Assembly: GCA_032622095.1 (NCBI GenBank)
Contig: CP136068.1
Coordinates: 127,909,989 to 127,973,988 of the forward strand
Direction: 5' to 3'
From: Siphonodentalium dalli
Taxonomy: Eukaryota; Mollusca; Scaphopoda; Gadilida; Siphonodentaliidae
DNA length: 64,000 nucleotides
In this document: positions 55,124 to 64,000 of the stretch, in pieces
Numbering within the stretch: the first letter of the stretch is position 1
Layout of the letters: each line of letters begins with the position of its first letter
Position numbers and translations under genes: made by a program
Notes under the pieces: generated by a model
Told to the model about the DNA's origin: nothing
The model's input: the letters and a program-made list of their open reading frames with translations, nothing else
The model's database searches: none

Positions 55124-56395
55124 GACAAGGTGACAGCTGAAGGCGGTGGTAGAGCCCTGGAAACAATAATGCAATACGCTCGTTAATGATCACACTTATA
55201 TAAAACTTGTATGTACATGTATTTTCGCAGTGCATTTGTCGAACGTCGCTAACTGCAGACAGAACCTGGTCAGCCTGGTTGGTATTACATCCAAAACATG
55301 GAGGAATATTCAGAAAACAAAACAATTGGAAATTAGTGGCAAATCTCGCGTCCGTGTATCAATGACTACTGTATATTGCTAACTGACACATTTGCCAAGA
55401 AACGATGTCGAGGTAGAGGTTGTGAATCATTTGCAAGCATTGGTATTTAATCAGCAGCGCTATTTCTGAACGAGAGAGAAAGACAGAGATAAGAGAGGGA
55501 GCGAAAGAGAGATATAATGTGACTAATTGTAAACATTGTTTTGTCATTCAGTTATCACCCGTTGAAGGCGAAAGCCGAACGTTTGTGAAGATAAATAGTT
55601 AATAGGTCATAAATGGTGTTAATAATTTAATTTATACCACTATCTGTTACTGACCTATGCGGCTATAGAAGAAGATGATATATATATTTGGCTGTGAAAA
55701 AAATCATACATGGTCTGACATCAACCAGAGACATAATATAGAATACACATAATGATGAACACACTTAAAACTTGTATGTACACGATTTGTGTGCACGGAG
55801 AATTGATCGAACGGAGCTAACTGCACAAAGAGAGACTGCGGATCAGCGATATGATCGGATCGATCACCTAATTCTCTCTAACCTACTGCACAATAGTTTA
55901 TCATAACACTATTTGTTGACGCAATGCGCCGTTATCTCCCTTTGGTTTCAACCCGGACGGTATTTTTTCAATCAATCGTCGCTTGGACTGGTCGTTCGGT
56001 GCGGAGTTGCTCTTAGTTGGTGCGTATTTCCGGCGCGCGATAATGGAGCAGGCGACAATTAAAGCTATCCAATTAGACGGCTGCATGTTCCGATAGTGGG
56101 ACCTGGGGTGGTGCCATCTCTAATCACTACGTTGTGTATACATAATGACACGGCGTTGTGGGTAATTGTATAATGAAATGAAATCATGGTCCCAGATGGA
56201 TGGAGTCGATCGACCTGAAGTAGTTATCATACTGTGGTCGGTTCTGCTGTCCTTGTTTAGTAAATGTCTTGAAGCCTTAGGTTTGTGTTATCTCCAGTCG
56301 TTTGGTCAACGATCATTTCAGCCATTAGGCCACATCGCAGCGTAGTCGGTTTGATGGTTTGTGGAAAGACGGGAGGCGATAAACTGCCAGTCTTA
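55123..56395. other. No gene seen
   Basis: AT-rich unique sequence with a weaker GAGA stretch near 55470-55515. Confidence 0.3.
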
Positions 56396-56881
56396 AGGAG
56401 TGGTATATTGAAGCGCGCCTTTATTGCGATATTGAGCGCGCTTAATTTCGAAAAATGCGCAATACAAAAAATCTGTCGCGCTTTTTATTGCGATATTGAG
56501 CGCAGAATATTGCGATATTATAAGCGGGCCGGCATTGTTGCAATATTGAGCGCGACAAAATTTCATTCAGACCCGATAGTGTTATATTTATATTAGATAA
56601 ATACTGTGCATATATAGTGTCCATATAGCATTTACAACTATAATTATATGCAAATCTAAAACATTGTCTCTATCTATGCCAAACATATATAGAAGAAGCA
56701 ATATTTTGCTATATTTGTCACAATTTTGAGCGCAAGGTGTCACAATACTAAGCGAGCGACATCGCAATATTGAGCGCGAAATATTGCAATAATATCGCAA
56801 GCGGCACGCTTATAAGCGTTTCCTCTTGCAATATTATTGCGATATTGGGCGCGAAAATAGCGCGCTTAATATACCACTTCT
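56396..56881. mobile_element. TIR element rich in GCGATATTGAGCGC motifs
   Basis: A 486-bp stretch with inverted ends AGGAGTGGTATATTGAAGCG (left) and, reading inward from the right, AGAAGTGGTATATTAAGCGC. Between them ATTGCGATATTGAGCGC and variants recur at least seven times on both strands, clustered near both ends. The centre (56570-56700) is ordinary AT-rich sequence. Repeated sub-terminal motifs are typical of transposase binding regions in DNA transposons. No coding sequence; target duplication unclear. Confidence 0.7.
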
Positions 56882-57561
56882 TTTGACTGGTACTGTAGAT
56901 ACACCGTGATATCAAACAATTGTTCGTAGAATCCACCGATCCCCGAATAAATTGCTACACCTTTCCAGACACACGAATCAGATTACCCTCTCTGTACTTA
57001 GATTATATGAGCGGATAGGATAAGATAATGTATTTACACACAGAATTACAAAATGATAGTAACACATAATACGGTAATGCTGTATAATGTTGGGGTAGCC
57101 TAGCCCTATCGGGCTGTCTTCCTGCTACCCCCTAAAACAAGTATCACTATAAATAATTGAATAGATGGCTTGTATTTCATATCCACGCACCCCTACAGAC
57201 TATAACCATATATAAAACTATCTAGAACCTAGTATTTAGGGCAAATCACAAACAAGTATTGGCGTGGTTGTGAGTCAATCCAGACGAGTTATAAGATCGA
57301 AAATGTATTATCTCTCCATTGGATTGTTTTGAACTGTTCAGATTTTCTAAAACATATGACCAGTTTCGTTCCAGTTCCATGGGTTTATTAAGAACAAAAT
57401 ATTTAGTTTTTGTTATTGTCACAACGGATTCACGCGAGAGATATCGTCATCCTAAGTTAAGTAAACAAAATAGGAATCTATATAGATCGCCGTAAAGTCT
57501 TTTGTTGAGCAAAACCTCGGTCGAATCCGACAGAGTACCGGTCTGACTTTGTGTCGCCATC
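56882..57561. other. No gene; one small hairpin
   Basis: GGGGTAGCCTAGCCC ... GCTACCCCC at 57092-57132 forms a short hairpin. Otherwise unique sequence. Confidence 0.4.
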
Positions 57562-57563
57562 TA

Positions 57564-57696
57564 CAGTAATGTCCTAAATAATCGACTCCTTAACCACAGC
57601 ATAATTATGGGTAATTTTTCAGGATTTAGTCGGAAATATGGCATGTTGCCATTCATCCGAATGCTCTCAGTGAGTCGATTATTTAGGGCATTACTG
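57564..57696. mobile_element. Palindromic TA-flanked MITE, copy 3, internally deleted
   Basis: 133 bp with TA at 57562-57563 and 57697-57698. The left arm is nearly complete. The right arm jumps from ATGCTCTCAGTGAG to TCGATTATTTAGGGCATTAC, so most of it is deleted. Confidence 0.85.
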
Positions 57697-57698
57697 TA

Positions 57699-58795
57699 CA
57701 CCACCTGTACCATGGGCACCGCGAATCAAACATCGATGCCACGATCAGCGCTCTGAGAACGATCACTGAAGCAAAATAATCTCAGACAAAATTTGAAAAA
57801 CACGTTCTGGGCGAATTTATCACCTCCGTTCTCTATGGTGCCATGTCCACGGTTAATACTATGCTAGGCACATCACCTGATCCGAAGCGGACGTATAATG
57901 TCTGTCCCGTACGCACGTTAGAGTTCCCTACCTTGGCAATGAAGTCACCAGTAAATGGCAAAATTAACTGATCAAGATAGAGTCACCCGACTAGCAGGGC
58001 CACAATGGCTATACCGTGGCATTGCGTGGCATCGGTGCTATAATGTCGTAACCCACATTTCCAACTTTCCGAGAAAATGAATGTCGAAGTTTTCAGACAA
58101 CATTTCTCCTAATATTGACAAATCATGACGTATTGTTGTATTTATCCCAATTAAAACTGACATTAGCTGTCCATTGAACCACATATTTTGTCTGTTTACT
58201 CCCTCGTTTTCTTTTAAAAAGCAATAACTTGTTTGGAGATACGACCTTTTGCGTACGCCAACGATGATTACTTTCCGTGCTATAAGGAAGTTGTGCTAAT
58301 AAATACAGATTAAGCTAAATATGGTGGCAATCGCATGTATCTATGAACTAAAAAGTGCCTATTCTACATTATGAATATTCACGAATGTGCATCATCATAC
58401 AGAAATTTGTGGAACAATCGCAAATTTAAATCACCAAATGATCACGTGACTAACATGGAGATACGACCATAAAGAACACATATGAGAATTTACAAACACA
58501 CAACAGAAGTCGCGTGGACAACCTGAATCATCCGATTGGCTGCTGTTGGACATACGACCTTATAGCACGAATAATTGTGAAGATCGCTGGAGATACGACA
58601 TTTGTGTCACTGGTTTGTGAGAATATTTGCCATCCAATGCAAAAACAGTTTGGCCCATCGGATTGGATTTTTTCTCACGATTCGAATGATATCAAATACT
58701 CATTTCCCGCCAAAATGGAGTTACGACCTTATTGCACTGATGCGACGAAATTTGGGCCTAAAAAATCAGTCACTCACTGACACGTAATTGGTAAC
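57699..58795. other. No gene seen
   Basis: GATACGACCTT-like words recur (58238, 58460, 58552, 58575, 58723), spaced irregularly. An 88-codon frame at 58514 has no recognised family. Confidence 0.35.
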
Positions 58796-59040
58796 CAAGC
58801 CTGAGTTGATTGTGCCTGTCATTTGCAGAATGAGGTACCAAGAGGGTGAAATTAGTGACGCTATCGCGCATAGCATCGCCAATTTCACCCTCTGGGGACC
58901 TCATTCTGCATGGTCTCATCTGCTATGGGAGACATACAATCATGTAGACTCAGATTGAAGTTCCCAAATGGTGAATATTGTGATGTACACCCATTTGGGA
59001 ACCTCGATTATGCAATGTGTCGTGACTGTCGTCTGCCAAT
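58796..59040. mobile_element. hAT-like palindromic MITE, copy 4, diverged
   Basis: It starts CAAGCCTGAGTTGATTGTGC with GTCATTTGCAGAATGAGG, has the hairpin GAGGGTGAAATTAGTGACGC...GCATCGCCAATTTCACCCTC, and contains AGATTGAAGTTCCCAAATGG facing CCCATTTGGGAACCTC. The right terminus is too diverged to place, so the end is approximate. Confidence 0.7.
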
Positions 59041-59670
59041 TTGGGGGTATATATAAACTAAATCCGCGCTTATTGGGATTAAAACCGACTTCAAGATAAT
59101 GCACCATGAAACTTAACACAATGAGGCACTGGAGGCTCCACATCGTGTTGAGATGACCATCATGTGAAGTGCAAGTAGCAATAATGAAATACACTAAAAG
59201 ATAATGATCATTAAAAAATGAATACAATGCTAGCTTCGACTAAATATATGATACCATGGTGATGTTGTGGAATAGACTATTCACTCTGAATACCGAAAAC
59301 ATGAGTGGAAACCGGAAGTGGACATCTAGCCGTCACTTGGAAATTTGACCTGGGGATGCAGATGGCAACACAAAGTCAGACCACTCTCTCTGCCTCGTAC
59401 TATCCCTAACACTATCTTCTCCCTTTTTGTCCATCCCTTACTAAAATTTAGTCATATATCTCAATTTATTCTAACACCATTATTTCCATCCTCTCCCGTC
59501 TGATCTATACCCCTCCCTCACTTATTGGGGAAGGGGCATGTGGCCAAAGAGGAGAAGACTTCATATAAGTCCATAAATTAACTCTTCTATTTTGCATATA
59601 TGTGTCATCGGTATATTATGGCATTTGTTTGGATTTGGAAATAAAACAAGTTTACACTAAAGTCAGACCG
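59041..59670. other. No gene seen
   Basis: Unique sequence. On the - strand it could be the body of a SINE whose tRNA-like head is at 59675-59742. Confidence 0.3.
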
Positions 59671-59674
59671 ATAC

Positions 59675-59742
59675 TATGTCGGATTCGAACCCCCGACCTA
59701 TCGAATGTGTAGACCACAAACCAACTATCCTCTCCGCTCCTC
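59675..59742 (-). repeat. tRNA-like sequence, possible SINE head
   Basis: On the - strand GGGTTCGAATCCGAC matches the Pol III B box (GGTTCGANTCC), and GGATAGTTGG about 35 bp upstream resembles the A box. A 5-bp T-arm can pair, but the acceptor and anticodon stems do not, so this is not a functional tRNA. Confidence 0.5.
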
Positions 59743-59756
59743 CTGTGGTGTTATTA

Positions 59757-59866
59757 CAGCCGAGAGCTTTCCGATGAATGGAAACAAGCCATATTTCCGA
59801 CTAAATCTTGAAAAATTACCCATAATTCTGCTGTGGTTAAGTGGTCAATTACTTTGGGCATTATTG
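59757..59866. mobile_element. Half copy of the TA-flanked palindromic MITE
   Basis: GAGAGCTTTCCGATGAATGG to GGGCATTATTGTA matches the right half of 51454-51666. The left half is absent. Confidence 0.8.
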
Positions 59867-59967
59867 TATCTAAAGCCTTGAGAACTTTGTGACGAGATTA
59901 GGTGATGGTCACGAACTTATGCATGCATACTAGTATAGCTATGCATAATTATAAGACCGTAACATAT

Positions 59968-60430
59968 GGAATAAGGGAGCTAAATGTGCTCCAGAGTCGG
60001 GGAGCGAGTACACCGTGGAATTGCTAAAGGTGAAGGTAACTGAAGAATGGCCTTCACCGGATACATGTGACACGTTATTAAAGGATGGCATCGTGTTTAT
60101 TTGATTTGTACATCATATCTAAATAATTTAAACTTGGTGAATTAATGGGGGAATGGATTTATGTGAGTGGGAATTTGCTTTAACTATCTGCTGCAGTTCT
60201 GGGTTTTTCCAGACCAAATTTGCCTGTGGGATAGCCCTGTCGTACACTTGGGGAATTATTTTAAAAGGTAAACACATGACCTATGATTTTTCTTGCATTT
60301 TCGTGATCAACTGGTGTCAATCTATAGCTGGGTAAAACCACTGTAATAGCCTGCATAGGCTTCAATTCAGTGAATTTGGTCGAAACGTTAACACTGTATC
60401 CTATGGGAGACCATTTAGTTCAGTGATTCC
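59968..60430 (-). repeat. Dispersed ~460-bp repeat, copy 3
   Basis: Reverse-oriented copy of 31899-32358. GGAGCGAGTACACCGTGGAA, ATTTGATTTGTACATCATAT and GTAAACACATGACCTATGAT are complements of the corresponding blocks. It is more diverged than the other two copies are from each other. Confidence 0.8.
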
Positions 60431-62264
60431 ATATACGGTGTAGGTGGCTTTATTGGATTACTTGTCTTATTGCCAACAGCGTCCACTCCAGTCGTTAAAT
60501 GTTCCGCGCTTTAACGCTGCTTCGAAATTTCGTCGATAATCGGAATCTTTTGCAGACGTCACATCGAAATTGGTTGATGTATTATTTGTTGCCGGAATCC
60601 TAATTGTATCAGCCGACTGAACGTCTTCCCGCCCAATATAAGTTAATTATGATATACAGAGAAGCGCGGACGTCGATCAAGCGAAGATGAACGAGAGAGA
60701 AAAGCCCGTCATGTCTGACACGTGATTTATCAACCGGTGTGTGTTCGATTGAGTTAGCATCGGTCAATCTGTCATGGACTGGAGTGAGTGTTCGATTGAC
60801 GTTCTTCTGGTCACTCTGACCGCGGAGTTGTTATAAATCACAGCTTAATCGTCTGTCTTCATTTAGATTACTTGTCGAAGTTGACTTTGATCTAATGCAG
60901 AATCTGAAATCAAAACATCGTAATTGATTCAATACAACTCAATGTATGAACACGTAATTTCAATGGTATACTTTCTCTGTTCGGAATACTTGAGATCCAA
61001 AATTCCAAAAGAATGTTGGGTGGTTGTCTCGACACTCCCGGGTCAGTATCGCCACATAATAATTACCATATAATATTTACTTCACCATATGGCAGTGGGG
61101 AGGGAGGGGCAAACCGATTGCAGTGATCGGCTAAGGAACGGATGGCGGGGGGATTGCAGAACATACAATTCATCATCCGAGACAAAATCGCGATGTACGT
61201 GTATACAATTATCATAAGAATTTGACTTACTGCCAAATTCTCTTTTCATATTTACAAAATGCACACTATGGTTAACTTTGTGTGGTTAGTTGAGAAGAAG
61301 ATATTGTTTAAACTAATAATATCGCATTTTTAGTTGTGCATAAACGTTTCACTCCCAACTAACACACGTTATCTGACCCGAAGATTCCACCACACGACGA
61401 AGACCGACAAGAATTTTCAACGATCATCGTGACGTGATTGTCCAAAAGTTGATATAACACGTCCTTAAAATGGTGGCTGAAAATAGTGACCGGCAATCCT
61501 GACATGGTGTTTCTGGTCTCATTGGATCTTCGAATCATCCATACGTGATTCTTCGCGAACTGGAGTTGAATAAACGCGTCAGGTTTAGCACTATCATTAT
61601 GTCCTATTGGATTGTATCATTATAAATTTATGTAGTTGTTATTGTGTTGCGAGAATACAGTTCTCCAGGAACAGTTTGGCACAGTTGCATGCGATACCGT
61701 TCTGATCGGACAAAGTTTCCAAACTTTTGAAATGCCAAAACGAATTTCCAGTAAACTTAAACGTGCGAAGTCAGCTTCGGTTTAAAATGTAGCAATTGCG
61801 CTATTAATAGCAGAACGCTTATGTGTGTCCATTGTGTGATTCTGCCGTCAGATTAGCGACGTTTGGGTGCTCACATGTTTGTCTGGGTGTTTAATTCTAC
61901 GTCGGGAAAACGTGTTAGTTTTAGGGGATGTTTCCTCAATTTGTATAGGCACTAGTACTAGCTCACATGTATATACATTTTACGTGTATTCTGCTTCCTG
62001 ATTAGTGGGGTTCGCAAACTGGCGGTTGGCAGTTACGATCACAGTTATGGTATTACATATAGTGTAAACATATTTATTCCAATCATAATAACATATATAC
62101 ATTTGCCAAAATTTTGACAATAAAATAGAATAGTATAGATGATCGATTGATTGGAAAGGGGATTAAACAACAAGACCAAGGGCTTTTGTTAATTTTGCTC
62201 CCCTTTTGTTTCGCACCCATGAACTCTTCATTAAGTTTAGAGGGGGTCGAACGGGAAGGAATGG
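60431..62264. other. No gene seen
   Basis: Unique sequence, no family or RNA gene recognised. Short frames only. Confidence 0.3.
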
Positions 62265-62317
62265 AAATATAATAATAATAATAATAATAATAGTAATAAT
62301 GATGTCGTGAGAAGCAG

Positions 62318-62400
<83 letters not shown>

Positions 62401-62420
62401 GAGAAAGAAAGAGAGAGTGA
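62265..62420. repeat. (AAT)n and (GA)n microsatellites
   Basis: AATAATAATAAT at 62268-62300, then an uninterrupted GA run of about 75 bp at 62321-62397. Confidence 0.95.
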
Positions 62421-62439
62421 GGCACTTTAACAAAGTGAG

Positions 62440-63110
62440 TTAGGGTATTACGACGCGAAAGTTTGGAGTTTGGGGTGATACCCGGGAAGATTTGAAAGGG
62501 CCGTCGGCCCTCTCCTACAACCCACGTTTGAATGCCGTAATTCCGCTGAAGAGCGTTTGTAGGGTTTGTGAGATTGATATATGCCCATGCGAGTCGGTGT
62601 TTGCCTACCGTGCATGAGGTGGATGCCACCATAGCAAGAAGCAAAGCCCCACCCCCATTCCGAACCAGGACCGACGGAAAAGACTTACATTGATTTCTCT
62701 GTGTGAGTTTTGTGCATTGATATGTAAATGTATTGTTTCGAGTTGTGAATCGTTGTACATATTGTCCTATTTATGCATGCATGGACTCCAGTTGCCTTAG
62801 TCTGTTGTATTCCGGGCTTGTACTACGGTCTCAACTCTAGGAAGAGGGTGCAATGCCAGCCGGTTGACTTAAGGTCGGTTGGGGCTCCTCTACTCTCGAT
62901 GGTGCAATGCCCGCCTTCCACTCCTGTGCGAGTGTCAGAACCCGTTGACCTGGTTGTGAAGTGCAGTCGCAGGACGAGGAAGCAGCTGAGGCCAGACTGT
63001 GTTGGTAGGTGTGTCTCTGAAGGTTTGAAGTGCCAAGGTATTACGACGCCAATGTATGATCATATTATAACTGGAACCGTGAAGCCCTAACCACAATAAC
63101 GGATAGGGCT
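62440..63110 (+). other. GC-richer segment, possible retroelement relic
   Basis: More GC-rich than its surroundings. A 105-codon frame (62773-63090) contains SEPVDLVVKCSRRTRKQLRP, which loosely resembles the basic tail of LTR-retrotransposon integrases. GTATTACGACGC occurs at 62447 and 63041. Neither is enough to name a gene. Confidence 0.3.
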
Positions 63111-63239
63111 TCGAATTATTCGGCTTGTGCCAACAACTTCTTGTAAATAAACAGACACTCCGTAAACTAGGTTGTATCACTCAATTATCACCTAAACATG
63201 TATGACATCTGCCCGACAACTGGCTGAATAGGACAGAAG

Positions 63240-63790
63240 CCTGGTCATGACTTGGGTCAAAATCATAATAATTTTTATCATCAGCATTATCATTTACTAC
63301 CACCACCATCCTCGTCGATTATCACCACTACCATCGTCATCAGCATCATCGTCATCGTCATCAGCATTATCGTAAACGTCAGGATCATCATCAACATCAT
63401 CACAATCACGCCATCGTCATCATATTCACTCCTCAGAATCACCACCATTAACATCAGCATCATCATTGTATTCATCATCATCATCATAATCATCATCACC
63501 ATCATCATCAGCATTTAATCAACGATAACATCCAACATTATCATCATCATCGTCATTATCAACGATAACATCCCACATTATCATCATCATCATCATCATC
63601 ACCATAATCATCATCATCATCATCATCATATTCACTCAGCATAATCACTATTACCACCATAACCACCATCACCATCACCATCATGGTCATCATCATCATA
63701 ATCATCGTCATCATCATCGAATCATCATAATCATCATCATCATGACAATGTTACTAACACCGTTACCCTCATCATCACCATGGCCATTTT
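63240..63790. repeat. Imperfect (TCA)n trinucleotide tract
   Basis: About 550 bp dominated by TCATCA, CACCAT and ATCATC. AACGATAACATCC(A/C)ACATTATCATC is repeated near 63520 and 63562, and ACTAACACCGTTACCC near 63752 and 63791. Open frames through it encode Ile/Ser/Met runs and are not genes. Confidence 0.92.
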
Positions 63791-64000
63791 ACTAACACCG
63801 TTACCCTAATCGCCATCGTCTCTGTGGCCAGACACATCAGCTACGTGGCATCAGGGAAATCGAATGAATGAACTTGACACATGGCCAAGGGAGTCCCCAA
63901 TCGGTGAGTGAATGCGTTTACGATCATTATGGACCCAACAAATGACTAATCAGTTACTGCGCCCCCTGGTATGCTGCCAATATAGATCATGGTATAATGA
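63791..64000. other. No gene seen
   Basis: Unique sequence to the window edge. Confidence 0.3.

Noticed and set aside
59675-59742. Functional tRNA gene
   Set aside because: The B box is good, but the acceptor and anticodon stems do not pair.
63252-63518. Ile/Ser/Met-rich open frames near the right edge
   Set aside because: They are translations of the (TCA)n tract.

Overview
The window looks like AT-rich, non-coding DNA of a metazoan, most likely a marine invertebrate and plausibly a mollusc. The organism is an inference from the transposon types (Mag-like and other Ty3/gypsy elements, L2/CR1-like LINE ends, palindromic MITEs), not from any host gene. I find no convincing host exon. Apart from transposon reading frames, the open frames are short, overlap on both strands, and do not look like any protein I recognise.

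Layout. 1-2290 is a 70-bp satellite with a longer interspersed unit, split at 409-798 by a hAT-like palindromic MITE with a perfect 8-bp target duplication. 2339-2964 is a fold-back element between direct repeats. 5.6-9.5 kb holds dispersed repeats, a TTAA-flanked MITE with two internal hairpins, and a second hAT-like MITE. 9799-14935 is a decayed Mag-like Ty3/gypsy element on the + strand with 115-bp LTRs; its gag is split by another copy of the TTAA MITE. 15212-25319 is a young Ty3/gypsy element on the - strand with 1565-bp LTRs (about 11 differences by eye), inserted into a third hAT-like MITE copy. It keeps gag, a -1 frameshift signal, protease, RT, RNase H and integrase, and carries an extra ORF with two C2H2 zinc fingers between pol and the 3' LTR. 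Its pol is interrupted at the RNase H region by a 494-bp TTAA-flanked insertion that could also be read as a GT-AG intron.

26-64 kb is a mosaic of MITEs, hairpins, dispersed repeats, truncated LINE ends (38.8-39.6, 41.85-42.4 and 42.4-43.7 kb), a possible Helitron, a 122-bp repeat region, GAACA-motif and GCGATATTGAGCGC-motif clusters, and microsatellites including a long (TCA)n tract at the right edge.

The shared theme is nested insertion. Insertion order can be read directly at 409, 10227, 15212/25319, 20078 and 33601. Several families are near-perfect palindromes whose transcripts would fold into long double-stranded RNA. The most interesting objects are the zinc-finger ORF and frameshift signal of the young gypsy element, the CRE-like array in its LTRs, and the two-hairpin TTAA MITE family.
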